A DNA stretch of 64,000 nt from Rhypophila decipiens. Its lineage: Eukaryota > Ascomycota > Sordariomycetes > Sordariales > Naviculisporaceae. The DNA is taken from positions 234,744 through 298,743 of the forward strand of contig MU858074.1 of NCBI GenBank assembly GCA_033297075.1, in the 5' to 3' direction. A model generated the notes under the pieces. The model ran no database searches and was not told the DNA's origin. It was given only the letters and a program-made list of their open reading frames with translations. Position numbers and translations under genes: made by a program. This document shows, piece after piece, positions 44,198 to 58,370 of this stretch; the stretch's first letter is position 1; each line of letters opens with the position of its first letter.

Positions 44198-47100
44198 GTC
44201 GGCTTTGTCTTGTTGGACCAGGAAGTAGTCGTCGAGAATATTGCAGAGTGAGGAGGTAGTTGGTCAACTCGGAGCGGTGATCCGGAGGGAAAGGAAGCGA
44301 CTGTTGAGAGTTGGGAGGTATGGCGAAGGCAGCAGGCGGCTGTCGTACCAGAGCGGCTATTGCATGAGGGCTTTTGATGCTATGGAACAAATCAAGTCGG
44401 AAGGTTAAGTCGGGAGGCGAATGCGGCGAATTCGGTCCTTGGCAGCGACAGACAGGCGATGGTAGAGTATTACAGGTCCAGGCCGGGTCGCGGGGAGGAG
44501 AATAACAGATCTACAGAATGCCGTGTTGTGGAAGGAAAGGCGGGTATATGGATCAAGGGCTGTCTGCGGTGGACAGTGGAGAAAACAAAAGCACCTGGAC
44601 GACTGAGGTTGGCGAGTGGAGCTCTGGTGTGTTTTGGTCTCCCCCTGTTGGTTGTTATGGCTCCCCGGTAGGTCCCGGGAGGTATCTATCGTGATTTGAT
44701 TGTTGTTAAAAGACTGAAAGGGTATAACAAAGCAGGCCGGGAAAGAAGGCGACGGGCCGATCCAGGATAGACCACGAGTAGCCGTTGTTGAAAGAAACCG
44801 AAATCAGGTCAGGGCCAGCCCAAAGAATGCCGGCCTGATTCTACTGGAGGTCAAGGTCGACTGAATGCAGATAGATTGATGTAAGGCGACGAGAGAAAGA
44901 AAGCGAGAAGGGTGATCAAAGTCACCTGGTACAGTGCAAGAGGCAAGAATGGGTTGATGGTGAGGTGGTCGGTTTGTTGTCGGGCAGCGGCCACGGTGGT
45001 TGAGTTGAGAAGGGGGAGAGGTTGAAAGCCAACGAGGGGAAGGGAAGAGGACTCGAGAGGCTGATGCTTTTGGCCGGTGATGGGTGACGGGTGATGGGGT
45101 TGATCGATGGCTGGCTCGATGGCTGGCATTCTTCACACACTTGCAACTTGGCCCCCCCTCCCTGCTCCCCTCCTCACTGGCACTGTCAGGGAAGGATCAA
45201 ATGGGGGAACGGGGGGGAATGGATAGAACTAAACTGGGGCACTGGGGGGGCAACGGCCATGACGGGAACGCTGCACAGGAAGCGACAACCCTGACTCCAG
45301 AGTCCAGCATGGGGCGGGCCCTGAGGCCCTGGGGATGAACCAGTGAGGGGAGTCTCGGCATCAAATCGCGTGTGGCTGATCTGTGGACCTCCTCTTGGGT
45401 GGCATCTTTGTGGAGTGCTGAGCGGCCCCAGCAAGTGGGCCATTGACAGCCGTTGTGTTAAATCTGACTGGCCCGCTTCGCTTCTCACCATTCCATTTCC
45501 AGTTGGCTTACGGCATCCAGCATCGGCGCGACCCTAGCCAGCACGGATATCCCTGGTCTTCTCTGGCCTTCTTTGCTCAGCTTCGCTCTCGTCCGCGAGG
45601 CCCGATACATCTCTCCTGAGCAATCCGTCCGAGACTATCCTTGCTATTTCCCGATCCCGAATTGACTCCAGGCACCGCATCGCTTCTTTTTGCGGCGACG
45701 GTGCGCCCGTGGTTGCTGAACACTCAGCTGGCTCATAAAAATAACTTCGTCCGGCTGTTGTTCACCTGGGCTGTGCCCTGCGGTGTATATGTAAGTTTGT
45801 CATCTTCCGGCGAGAGCTGCCTGTCGCAGCGCATACCAAAGGGGTGGTCTTGGCCCAGAACAATCCAACAGTCTATCGTCCCAAGTTCCGGTGACGCAGT
45901 CTTCCGTTTTCTGGTTATTATCAACTCATTATGAATATCTGGCCATGCCATGCGCGATTTCCACTTATTGGTTCCAACTGAAGATGCGTATTGCTCAACC
46001 AGTCGCATATGATTTATCCACAACTTGCAGGCTCATAAGTGGAAGAGGCGGTGTGTGGCTGGTGGTGGCGAGTGAGGATTCTCATTGCACGAGCCGGGCT
46101 TCTCATACTTCTACTTCCAGGTTATGATGAGTCCTTCCCGAGGCGTGGCAACCGGCCTGTCTTATTTTTCCCTTCCGAGATTCGTAAGTTGGTCTTATTC
46201 GAGCATTGCGGCCGCGGACTTATACCACAAAGCAGTGTTCTGGTCACTGCCAGAAGAGGCAAGAAAATTCATGCAGTCTCGAGCACTCTGTAGTTGCAAA
46301 TAGTCTGGCGATATTCGCTGCCTGGGCTTTGAGGATGTACTCACGAATTGCAGCAAGTGGGAGACAGGAGTGGTCAGTTTGGCTCCGCTTTCGCTCTGTT
46401 TCTGTACTGTACATAAATGAGGTAATGGCGGTGTGTTTGATGCAAGTTGCTGGTTAGTGCAGCGGTCCCCTTTCAAGTTTCAACAGCTGCTTGGAATCCG
46501 GCTCTCATTGCGACATGTTCGGTATTCTCTGTGTCTCTCCGTGTAAACACCTCAAACACTCCATGCGGCCCGGCTGTCGGGAGCCTGGATGTGTATTCTC
46601 CGGTTGGAAACAAAGCCCCTGGGATTATAGAGGTGATGTGGCTATGTATGGGGAATAAGCCGTCAGCGGTCAGCCTTGATCATCCGGGGAAGTCAACCGT
46701 TCAAGAGGTGACATACACGGCGGCGGAGATGAAGTCCATGTCGTCGGGAAGGGCTACACCACTAGATGCTTACGGCCTGGCTGGTGTTATTACCAACATA
46801 TCAGTGTTTCCAGCCGCTGTCGTGATGGCTTACCTTTTCCATTTGAAACAACAAGAGTTGATATGAAAATAATGACAGTTTCTCACGAGCGGGATGAAGG
46901 AATTTGCACAAATCCCGCCATTGTTCCGTCGGGCTCAACAAGCCTCGAATACCAGTAGCAGGCTGACTTTCACAACGGAGACGGGAAACGAGGCTTCCTC
47001 AGCGGACATGGACACCAGAACCATCCGCCTCACTGACAATCCTCTGGCTCTTTCAGCAACAATAGTTTGTCAGAGCAGTGTCAGCTCACTCTCCAACGTT

Positions 47101-50100
47101 CTCGATCGATCGGGTGTTGAAATCCGGTGCCCCTATTCAGACAGCAGCCCCTGACAGTATTTTCCCTTTGAACCTACATACATCGATTGAGCTGTATCGA
47201 ACCCATGTAAGACCGGGGAGGAAGCTTCACCAGCGAAACAACAGCCGTCTTTATGGTTCCAACTAGTCCTCGTTTGCTAGCTGCGGGTCCTGGATGCTCA
47301 CGAGTCCAATCCAGTTGGAGCCCAGCAGAGCCAGCGCAGAGTTGCGAGAGGCGACGAGACCGAAGACGTGGACAAAATGCGAGGCGAGACGACTTGGCTT
47401 CCAATTTGTGGACTCGTTGACCATTCCCTTTCCATCTTGATGTCCTGCAGCATATGAGACGTTCATACTCCACAATGCACCGGCTGCCTCCTTTGAGAAG
47501 AAGCGTGGGGACTTTGCTCCATCATTTTTCTTCAAGAACTATTGATCAGACGGGGGGTCTAATAATGTTCTGGGCCGGCCTGGATATATTGGAAGTTGTG
47601 TTGAAAGGGTCCTGGAAGAGGCCAAAGGACTGGCTGGTAATCGACGCTGGAGAGGGCATTTGTTGGTGGGCTGTAGGGTCCTGCTATCCTTGGGGTCGCT
47701 GGACCCCAGGGCCTTTGCAAGACGTTCCTCCCGCCGTAACGCATAACGCTCCGCCAAGGTCGTCTTACTCAGGTCTTTATCAACGGCCTTTTGCGGGGGT
47801 GTAGTGTTTTTGTTTGGGGGACGACAGGTGACTTGCACCTCACCTGCATAATAATGGTCGACAGAAACGGCCCTGAGGCCAAACACCTGGCAAACGCCTG
47901 ACGCGCTTTCTCTGTTCCTATTTCAATTTGCTACCTTTGTGTTAAAGCAGGTCAGAGGACATAGTTTGGACAAAAGTAGCTTGTCGTCTGAGCAAACCTT
48001 GGGATCAGCTGCTATCAGCCCATTGAGAGAAGTGTTGTCCGAGCAGGTTTAGCGCGAGAGCTGCGTGCTGGTTATGGAAGTAGGTGTCGGATGTTGTGGG
48101 TCGTGAGGTCTTGAAGTCTGAATAATGACCAGTCTCCCACTTGAGCTAAATGGTGTGACCACCCTTTCCGGACCTGGCATTACACTACTTGACCAGTTGA
48201 TGAATTTTATCGAATCAGAATCCACCGTCGTGCTCCTTCTTTGCCCAAGCCCGTTGACGAATGGAAGGGACGACCATCCAGCACGACCAGTGAGAGTGGT
48301 CGCTCTTTACCAATCGGCGCGGGATTGCTCAGATCGGAAGACACCGGCAGTTCATAGCCAGTCTCAGTGACCAGACTCTGCGGCCATTGAAGAGGCCATG
48401 ACAAACAGCCGATCCCACACGATTCTTTGGAGGTTGTCCCCCGTATCCATCAGCTCAAGATTGCTGGTTTGATGGTTTGTCAGAAACGATGATGTCGGGC
48501 TTTCAAGAAGCTACGGATATCCGCACACAGTACTGGTCCTGTCTCAAGAGATCATGATAACGACATTGACGAACAGATGTGCTCCCGAACCTGGATTACC
48601 TATCCGTATTTGGTCTATTACTTGCGAGAGCGATTACTTGGGTTCTCGACCACAGCGGATATCGGAACTACCCCGCCAAAACCAACCACTCAAACAATTA
48701 CCCCTCCTTTTTTGCCCAGGAGATCTCAAATTCATCAAGACTCCTGATCAGCCTTTACCATCTTTAGAACCAATCTACACCACGTCAGGTTAACACTTGT
48801 GGGGTTTATTGAAATCCCCTCAGGTTTGAGACAAATGATCTGGGATGCCATATGCGGATATCTTTCAAAAGGTGGAGTATGAGACGGCTAACATGGGGAC
48901 CTCAATGACATGGGATCCTCGCTTCATACCGTTATCCGTTGACCGCTCAACCTCAGAGCAACAGTTCTTCTCAGTCCCATTCGACGAAGCGGTGAGGACC
49001 CTTCTGGTCCGATTAGTTGCTTCCCCTTTACCATTGCTGTGGCGACGATCTCGGCCGCCAGTTCCGGTGTATCAATGTTGACTTTGCTGATCGAGTCCAA
49101 GTACTCAACTTGGTTGAGGGCTTATAGAAAAGCTATGATGAGCTTTATCCTGACGCGGAAACTTCCAAGCCAACCAACTGCTGACCTTCCAACTCAGATC
49201 AGGAAACAGAAAAGCTACCATCGCCACATACGCAACGGTCTCCTCGCATTTACCAGACACACGTCGTCGTCTCCTGAGGCATCTGTGCAGTAAGCACACC
49301 GCGGATATATGATGATTGGTCTTGTTGGTTTCCTGTTCGGTGCTACCATCGCCAGTGGCCCCTGAGCGGTCTGGGGACTCGCAAAACCCAATGCTGCTTG
49401 GCTCACAGGCGCAGCATTATCATCCTGATTCATTGTTTGCCAGTTCTCCATACTACCATAGTTATCCGATCACGACTTCTGTATAGGGTGTAGTGTCAGA
49501 GTTTTCTGCCAACCGGATCACAGATATCCTGCAGGACCGCTGCATCGCACGGCACCCTCAAAGACCTATTAGAAGCCGAAGAATCGACCAAATAGCGGCA
49601 TTCTAGGAAGCCACTACTCCGTAGTATGCCTATCATCACAAATCATTCTTCATTGATCAATACGTGTACGGAATATTTTACCCCTCCTTTTCCTGAATCA
49701 GAACAAGCCCCTCACTCTCACTCTTCCCCACCCAACCTCTCACTGCTCAAGCAGTGCTTGCTGACTGTCACTAACCTCCATCCCACACTCATCACACCCA
49801 CCCACCCACACTCTTTGATGATATCTAGCGGTACTGTACCACCCTCGAGAAAAGGATGGGGGAAGAGGTGGCCTGGATTGAGTGGCCATCGTTGAATCTA
49901 GAAGCGCTGTCCGAAAGGTTCGGTGCCACGAGGTGCTACGCTGATGATGCCTTGCATATATATATTATACCGGTATACTGTACTGCAAAAGTACTGGTAA
50001 ACCACTATTGCGGCTCCTTTGATGTCTAGTTGACTGCTGTACGGTATCTTTGGTATTCACAGTTGGTGAATCGCAAGGGATTTCATATATACAAGAATAC

Positions 50101-53100
50101 CGAGTACAAATCATGAATAGTCGCCTCAGGGATAAGGCATTTATAAAGATACATCTACTCTGACTGACGTGAGAGTAGATCTTAACTGACTACAAGTTTC
50201 GGGAGAATAATCCGTAGATCTGGTCCTGTCCAGACTGGCTTAAGTTCTTAACTAGTCGGACACGGCCCGTTACTTGTTCTTGCTGATCATTGAGCTTGAC
50301 CTGACCAGTCAGTCCTTTTCCGTCTCCCGAGAGATCGTCACTGTCATCGATACCTTCTTAATATCCCACTGTCAGGCTGACAGGCAACCTGACATAATCC
50401 GGTATCCCCTCCTCAAGTCCCCCATATAAAAAAACCTTCTGGTTGGCAACTTGTTGGGTGTGGGGGGGATGGGATGGGCTCATGATGGGTACGGCACGGG
50501 GATATTATGATGGATGATCGGATGCCGTCATCGTCATCGGTCATCCGTCGCTTGACTCGGTACACTACACAGTGTAGGTGCGGGTAGGTAGCACGAGGAA
50601 AGCGCGGCTCCGGTGCGCCGGATGATCATCGGATTTACCGGTTTAATCAGGCACGTTTTAGCTGCCAACGTTGCAGGATCATCAGTTACTCGGTTACTCA
50701 CCCATTTATTATTCACGGCGCTCGTGAAAATCGTGGTCTTGTCAGGCTGATCACCGGGCAAGATCAACGCATGTGAATAATGAATATTGGTGAGTTGATA
50801 TATGTACTTCTGGAAAGATCGAGATTCAACATTTTCTGCTCACTCTTTCTGCTCACTTTTCTTGCTTTTAGCTGTTTATGGTTTCGGCCCGATGCTACTG
50901 TCTTTTACTGGAGTTATGTGATGAGTGTTCATGCTTGAGGCTCTAGTTTATAATGGTGAAGAGAAAGTAGCTAGAGCGGACTCAGATGAGTTTATGAAAG
51001 AAACATCCACCTACGTACTTGTCATTTTTGATTACGATGGTGGTGGGATTTGTGCTGCTCAGACGATGGATCAATATGGGTTCGCGGGAGCATTTACTTT
51101 AGAACTTCATGCCAGGGAAGGGAGTGCCAGTACCTACAACGGTAACTCAACTTGTGAAGGACCTTCTATCCGAGTGCATAGATACCTGGGCCGGTTCAGT
51201 GGGCTGCCGTCATCATCAAATCTTATAAGCATGATGGACGGTGTTGTTTGTCACTAATGAATGGCCTCATGTTTGGGGCATTCAGTTCTAGCAGAGCAAT
51301 TCCAACCGTCCAAGTAGTTCCTATGCCCATTCGTATGAGTCCCCAGAGAGAGGTATACACCGCGTGAACGTGAAGACACGGTTCCGTGATTATGGGGAAT
51401 AATTCATAGTAGGTTGATGTCCCACGATGGTTTTCCTTCCATAAGGTTCTGACCGTGACCACCCGCACATGCTGTGTACTTACAGTACTGCAATAGTGGC
51501 ACATGCCCTCCGAATGTTAGCCAAGCCAGTCGTGCTTTCGAAAAGAGGTAGTATAAATAGATGCTCTATGATGTGGGCATATATAAACCTCGTGATGAAC
51601 TGTGGGTGATGCCTGGGTACCGGTATTATGGTGTTACTACAAAACCAACCAAGTAGGAAGTGTGACGCTTCACGGCCTGCGCTAGAGTCCCTTTGGTATT
51701 CTAGAGACCGTATTCGGAGGTAGTACGGCAGGATGGTTACAGACTTACCACGAAGCCAGACTCTGGTTACGAGAAACCAATGCAAGCGGACGAGTTTTTC
51801 GGATCGTGACCGTGAATGTAGTCGAAGGGTGCGCGTTTCGATGAGCAGAGTGCTTGAGAGACTCGTTTATCGTGCATTCAATACCATGTGACTAAAACGT
51901 AGAAAGGAAAGAGCTCGCGAGGCTCGTAGACAAATGTTGTGGATCGTGAGTTGGAGAGTAGAGCCATTGGGATCTTGAGAGGTTGGTCAGGATATACAGG
52001 TAGGTCTGGGACGATATGACAGTCTGCAGGTCAGCCGGATCGTGCCATCAGAAGGAAGCAAGTACATACACTTTTCAAGCTGACAGCGGCACGAGAATGT
52101 TGAAGATTGTACCCAGATGGAAAGGATAGAAAATACGTGCTTGAAGGAGCCCCAGTGCCTAGATATGACCCATTCTGCCGGTAGATAGACCCGAGCCAGC
52201 TGCCTGGATTTGATGAGGTCAGCTTCGGAAGAAAAGACAGGGGACGTCAGACAATTTGATGAGCCTCTCCTCTCAAAGCCCGAGTGATGACGTGTGAGGA
52301 ACGAGTGGTTGATGATATCAAGATCGGGAAATGAGCGACTCATAGAAGACAGCGATCCATCTTGGTTTCCTCATACCGAACGTAATATAAGCTCACCATA
52401 TCAAGAGGCTTTTGGGCTGACAAGCCACCAGAATGCTGACGAATGGATGAAGTTTCGACTGTCAGGATGCCTGCCAATCGTAATTGGGCGACTTCATCGC
52501 CAGCTTGAAGTTGACGTACCAAAAATTCTCACGATCGAGAACTTCTGGGCGTGAACCGCCTAGGTAGGTCTCCTACTGCAATATAGGAGGCTGACTGAAA
52601 GCCCCAGTCGGCAAAGCCGTGGCTTGTTCGGATCCGATCCCGGCCGGGACGAACCCTGAGTTTAATGGAGACTGACCCACATATCCCGGCCGGCCCGAAC
52701 CGTCGTGTACCATCCTTGCTTCATTCATCACCAAGACGGTCTCGCTCGAATTTGCGACTTATTGTCCTGCGGCTCTGTCGACGCTGTAGCCATTGGTCAG
52801 GCGTAGTCATAACCCTCGTGAAAAAATCGCTGCTCACGGCAGGAGGGGCAAATAGCAGACCAGAGCTTCATTTCCTAGATATGGTTTCGGCAGCGTCAGC
52901 TCAAAGTATCAAAAACTAGCTCACAGGAAGGGAACTCCCGTTGCTGGCCACGTGAAAGATTGAGTACCGGGAGGCTGATGACCTTATTTGTCCCCCTTAA
53001 ATATGCTTCAATTTTGGTGTATTTTCCCTCATCAAACGAGAACAGAACAAGTTGAATCTGGGATAGTCATCTGTTGGTCTTTTTGTTCGAGAAAACGACC

Positions 53101-54766
53101 GTCTCAGGTCTTGCTGGTTCCACCCTGTCAAAGACATCAAGTGACGGCTCCATCTGGGAATATTAGCTCAGACATTGCTTGACAGTTAGGTGTTTGACGC
53201 TTTAAGAAACAACGATGGTGGACTTTCTGCGGCAAGACGTCAAGTCCATTTGTACAGTCAACATGTTTTGCTTGATGGTGCTGCTCTTACTCTCAAGTCT
53301 CGGTGTTCTCTTGGTCCCATATTCACATGACGATATCCCGCCCGTTCCCGTGCCGTGTAGTCTAATTGACCAATGACAGCACTCCACTCGATAGGGACCC
53401 CTTTTCTTTGAAGGAAATATCAATTGGAATCTTTATCAAATTACCCCGGTCGTCTTGAAGATCCCGAGGGTACGGGTTACGGAAATTGAGCAGTGTCTTA
53501 ACTGTCTTCGTGCCATGTTAGAATAACAACCACTCATTCTGTTGGTGCCGCTTGGCGCCTCAAGTCTGCAATTGATCAAAGTTAGGTATTGGTCACGCTG
53601 TGAGTTCGTCTGTTTGCGATTCTGCGCTTGTACGGACAAACGTGATCACATTGCTGTAACCTGGTGAATCCTGAGCTTTGTTCCGCCGTTCTGTTGGCTC
53701 CCCGCAGAGAAAAAGAAAGCGGAGAGCAACGTTGGCTCTCAGACCGCCTGAACCGCCGTTTACGGTCCGCCTTCTTTGCGAAGTCCGTCTCGTCCATTCA
53801 TTCTCCCGAAGACCCTGGTGGCTTCGTCAACAAGTAGATGACATACATGGTACCGTATGCAACACGGTATTGGACCGCTTGACGGGACTGAAGAGTGGTG
53901 GTGGTTTTGGCCCTTTGGAAAAATCATCTCCTTCCCAAATTCAAGACCTCGTCTTCCAACATTTGACATTCCAGGCTATCCAGGTTCTGTGGGGATTGTG
54001 AAAGTGCTTGCGTTGGCCAAATCGCGCTACGAAATTGGACGATGCACGATTGACGACACCCCACGCTATACGGACTAAGCACTTATCCTGTTCGTCTCTT
54101 TGGCATTTGCAGAGGATTTCACAGGTCTCGACAAGGACACCACGATCCAACGGCAACAGCAACCAAATCGACTTGTGCATCGATTGAGACCGGTATCGAG
54201 CCCGAATTTGTCGTCACTTCCGCAACGACGTTCCATCGTTTTTGACGGTTCTTCAAGCCCGCTAAAAAGGTTAGAGGACGCTGAGGGGGGGGTTCCAGAA
54301 GGCTGGAGCCGACCGAAAAGAGTCAAGACTCGGGCTACTTGAGTGGACCACCGGAATTGCGCTAAGCGAGAACCCCATTAAACCTTCAATCTCCCGTCAA
54401 CACAAGAAACCCACGGAGAAGAAAACAAGCAAGAACGACCGGGCAGTGGGCAGTTGTCAACGTTAACGGCACCTGGATTACTTGGCGCGTTTTCAAGAGG
54501 ATCCATTTCTCAAACAGCTCTAGATACCCTGTCCCGTTGAGAACTGTTTTTGTCAACTTTTACGGACCAAGAGTTTTTTTCTTCCTTCTATCTCACTCAG
54601 TCCCGAATCACGGTCTCGACTGTCCTCCGTCTTCCCGCCCCCCCCTATTGTCATAACTGAGCCGCGCTCACTGACAACCCACCGACCCGGAGAGGGGCTT
54701 CTGGTGTGCGCAAGATACCAAAGCTCCTCTGTTCCGACTGCTTCGCTTGCCAATCCCGATGACAAC
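44198..54766. other. Long region (10.5 kb) without a supported gene
   Basis: I read all frames and find no recognisable domain. 44200-45150 is the promoter/leader side of the DnaJ gene. At 45641-46866 there are hydrophobic, gene-like frames with splice-like signals: an open stretch ending WAVPCGVY at a GTAAGT donor (45791) and an acceptor at about 46030. I could not join them into one frame with an ATG. At 49215-49451 (minus) a 78-residue frame starts with ATG but has no motif. At 53680-54340 (plus) two adjacent frames are also unassigned. These could be decayed genes or long non-coding transcripts. GC content does not fall as in RIP islands. Confidence 0.45.
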
Positions 54767-56578
54767 ATGGCCGCCGTATCCCAGACGGCAACGACACTTA
54801 CATCGGCTTCAAACCCGCATGGAAACGGTTACTCATGGGACATACAGGCAGAGGTGTGTACATGTACCAGCTACTGACAATGAACTCTCGGAGCGCCCCA
54901 TCCTTGTTTTACCCTGACTCAATCAATTCGTTTCGTCCCGGGGCCGATACAGTCTCCGCTCTTGAAACACTGTCAGGCCTTTGCACTCTTGTCGTTCGTG
55001 CTGGCTCGATCGTGTGCTGCACTCGTACTAACCTTTGGCTTCCCCCAGAACGAATTGGACGACAGCACGATCCACGGAAAAGACGAGAATGTGTACCCGA
55101 CTGGTCATGCTTCCCTGACATCTCAAAACGGGAACCCGAGCTCGTACGGCAGTAACGCAATCGACGCTGTACCGCGGAAACACGGATACGGGGAGGCAAA
55201 GTCAGAAATGAGGGGAAGGAATCCGGAATCGAGCTATCTATCACCTACTCACCAAAAGGAGCCTGGAGCTAGGAGCATCAACGGCGACACCAGCCACTCG
55301 GACAGCCCTTTAGATGTCTACGATGGTGGCAAGGGAGACGCACTCAAGCGAACGGCGAGCGGCATGGATTTGGACCCCGAGCTCGACGACTCAAAATGGA
55401 TCCACCGCGACAAACTGGCCAAGATAGAAAGCGAGGAACTCCAGGCCGCCGGTATAATCCTGCCAAGAGCCAGGGACAGGGCGAGGTCGAAGAGTCAGAA
55501 CCGGCCGAGGCGGGACCAAAGTCAGGACAAGGCCAACGGCTCGGCAAGATCAAGGAAGAACTCGGCCGTCACGATTGACACCAGAACATCAGATCTTGCA
55601 ACTACACCCAGCTGGGATTTGCGATTTCCGGAGGAGATTGCGGAGGAAAGTTATTTCACTTCAAACGGCAGCGCGAAAAGCGTATCTCGGATTCCGGTTG
55701 CCAAACTGAGTCCTGTCCCGATACCAAGTGAGCACCTCGAACGAGACACACTCTTGGTTCGGAAACGGGAGAGTAGCCCGGCCGATGATGACTCGATAAG
55801 TTATCCAAAGCCACGAACAAGGAGCGGGAGCACTGGGGACTCTCTATCCAAAGCATCGGCTAAGAGCTTCTTGAAAGGAGGACAGGCGAGGGATGCACAG
55901 GAAGGCAAGAGGGTGGACAGCTCACCGAAGAAACCAACTGCTACGGCAGGGGCAAGAAAACCTTCTGGTCCTAAGGCGGCTAATGGTGCTGCGGGGCGGC
56001 CAAAAACACGAGGCGGGCCGAGTCATGGCTCAACGAGTACTGGAGCAACCACGCGACCATCAACAAGGTCCGGTGAGCTATCGCCCAGCCTTAGCAAGCA
56101 GATGGAGGGCGAACCGCCATGGATGGTTTCTGCATACCGTCCCGATCCGCGGTTGCCACCTGACCAGCAACTGCTGCCGACAGTCGCGAAGCGGTTACAA
56201 CAAGAGAAGTGGGAGCGAGAGGGGAAATTTGGCAACGTCTACGACAAGGAGTTTAGGCCGCTCACTGACGAAGGCTTTTTGAAGCCCCCAGAACACGATC
56301 CACAGACACAAGAACAAGACGACACACCCGACAACCACGAGGAGCAGGCCGACTGGCCCTTGAAAACGGAACCAAGGAGCCCATCAGCTCTCCCAGGCAG
56401 GGTCGGCTCCTACTCCACAATGCCGAAAATAACAGAGAAGCCGCCGATGAGCCCGATACCCAGCCCAAGAACACCTTCACAACAACCTCAACCCTTGACA
56501 ACGACCAGGGTACCGGAACCTCCTGAGGAACCCCCTCAAAAGAAGAGCGGCGGTTGCGGATGTTGTCTGGTTATGTGA
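54767..56578 (+). CDS. Prenylated cell-end polarity protein, probable TeaR
   Basis: Two exons, 54767-54853 and 55049-56578, give 538 residues. The 195-nt intron has branch TACTAAC and acceptor CCCCCAG. The C-terminus is KKSGGCGCCLVM: a CaaX box (CLVM, Met favouring farnesylation) with adjacent Cys residues that could be palmitoylated, so the protein should sit at the plasma membrane. Most of it is low-complexity and disordered (Ser, Pro, Lys, Arg). A conserved-looking block LDDSKWIHRDKLAKIESEEL with GIILPR lies at about residue 140-170. A second, EREGKFGNVYDKEFRPLTDEG, lies about residue 420. Architecture, length and motifs fit the Aspergillus TeaA receptor TeaR, the counterpart of fission-yeast Mod5, which anchors the cell-end marker TeaA at hyphal tips. 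The assignment rests on recalled resemblance, so another CaaX-anchored fungal protein is possible. Confidence 0.8.
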
Positions 56579-58294
56579 TGCCCGTGTCAACATGCACCAT
56601 TCCCAACCTGCTCGGTGTGGTAAACACTGTCCTGCGTTTTGACACCCTCCTTAATATCACCCTTCAGCAATACATCGCTGCCACAAAAGTTTAAGCTCTA
56701 GACTCTGCCTTCCGTCCTTCGACTCAGCATCCCACTGGGCCATCCCGAATCACGACGATATGACTTTTCTTTTCTCTGGTTAAAATACACCCCTGCTATC
56801 CTGTCGGTAGACACCAAAAGGAAACAGACAAAATGGCTTTGGCTTCAAGAAGATTGCCCCCATTCCCATCAAATCAGCTTCTCACAACAGGCTCCGGAGC
56901 TAGTCCGACCGTGACTGCCACGCTTGAACCCGCAGGCCGGCGCCCTCAAACCCACCCTTCCCGACCCCTGCTCGAGTCACTTTCCCTCGATCATCACAAT
57001 CTTTCATTTGGCATTCCGATGTACCAAACTCTTATATATAGTATTACATTTGCCGCCCCGGGCACTGGACATGCCGGCGATGGCGGAACCTACACACCAA
57101 AAGATACCACGCTCCGCTCGGGATGGTGCACCCTCTCGACGGTTCGCTTAACCACGCACGCACATTTCCTTTTGTTTAGGACAATAGTCCTTTCAATTCA
57201 TACCTGATCATTCTTCTTTTTATTGGAGGGTTGCCGCTGGGCAAGAGATGGCCTGGTCGCTAATATGCTCGCAAATTTCCCATCGCGGCAACATGGGAGC
57301 TGGTGGCAGGTGCGGAAGTGGGAGACTAAGTAATAGAATTGGGCCGCCCCGAATCACTGGATTTTTCTTTTCTTTTAATTCTCATTTCATAACTACCTAC
57401 GTGCTTATCCATGCTTATCGGCGTGGACGTCTGTTTTGCTTTTCCAAAACTCTTGATAAGCCAGCCTGTTTCCTAGAGGTTTGCTTTTATAACACTGTCT
57501 GCCTACCTAACATCGTCTGCTTGTTTGTTTAATTGTTTTGGGGGGGACGTTTTTGGTTGAGCTTGTCTGTTTCTGTTTCCTCATCGCCGTCTGTGTCTCT
57601 CCTTTGGTGTCTTTTATTCCTAGTTTTTTTTCATTGGAGGAGTTGATCATGGCGTTTAATTCCCGTCTATTTTGTTTACCGCAATATTTTAGAGTAGCTA
57701 CGGTACATACCCTACCTACCTACATACCTACTTCCCAACCCAACTAGGTACTTACGTGTCGATCTCCTGTGTGTTTGGCTCGGTGTGTTATAAAACGTCG
57801 TGAGTGTGTCTGTGACGCTTGTTAGCTGGCTGTGTTTTGTCTGTCGTTGATAGTTCATACATAAGGCACATACCTTGGATAACTTGCCCGCCTTGTACCA
57901 GCAGCACAAAAATGACATTATAGGTTCGTGACTATGTCTTCCTGTGTGAATGCCTCCCTTCCTCTCTTCGTTCCATGCTATCCTACCTAACTGTCACTGC
58001 CGATCCGACAACTTTGCTTCCCTTGCTTCTTTACTGAATGTGGTCCACTCTGTCCTTCTCCAAATCCAGACAACAGCCAACCCGACCCATTCACACTGAT
58101 ATCAAGGCAATCGAACAAACCGTGATTCCTCACCATCCGACGTAGAGAGATTTGAGGACATATAGGTCTTTCAGACAAGCTTCAAGCCAGCAGGCCCTCC
58201 TCCACACAATCACCAAACCTTCTTCAGCCGCTCAGGGTATATATACAACTTCTAGCATAGGGATATTAAGAAAAAGCCACAAAAAGGCCACACA
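56579..58294. other. Intergenic, nothing coding
   Basis: 3' flank of the TeaR-like gene, then T-rich DNA with ACCTACCT-type microsatellite patches near 57710-57725. Short frames without motifs. Confidence 0.5.
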
Positions 58295-58370
58295 GAACCC
58301 GTAGCTCAGTGGTCAGAGCACGCAGCGTCGATCCGTATGCGGGCCAGCGGTTCGAATCCGCTCGGGGGCA
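58295..58370 (+). tRNA. tRNA-like gene, probably a pseudogene or divergent tRNA
   Basis: The D arm (GCTC/GAGC) with A box TAGCTCAGTGG and the T arm AGCGG/CCGCT with loop TTCGAAT (B box GGTTCGAATCC) are perfect. T5 at 58374-58378 is a Pol III terminator. The acceptor stem GAACCCG against CGGGGGC has two mismatches (positions 2 and 3). The anticodon arm is abnormal: CGCA/TGCG closes a 13-nt loop instead of 5 bp with 7 nt, so no anticodon can be read with confidence. CCG (Arg) would result if about 6 nt were an insertion. It is therefore a damaged gene, or one with a very small atypical intron. Confidence 0.6.

Noticed and set aside
53678..54342. Two adjacent plus-strand frames that might be exons of one gene
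   Set aside because: No shared family, no consistent in-frame donor and acceptor pair joining them.
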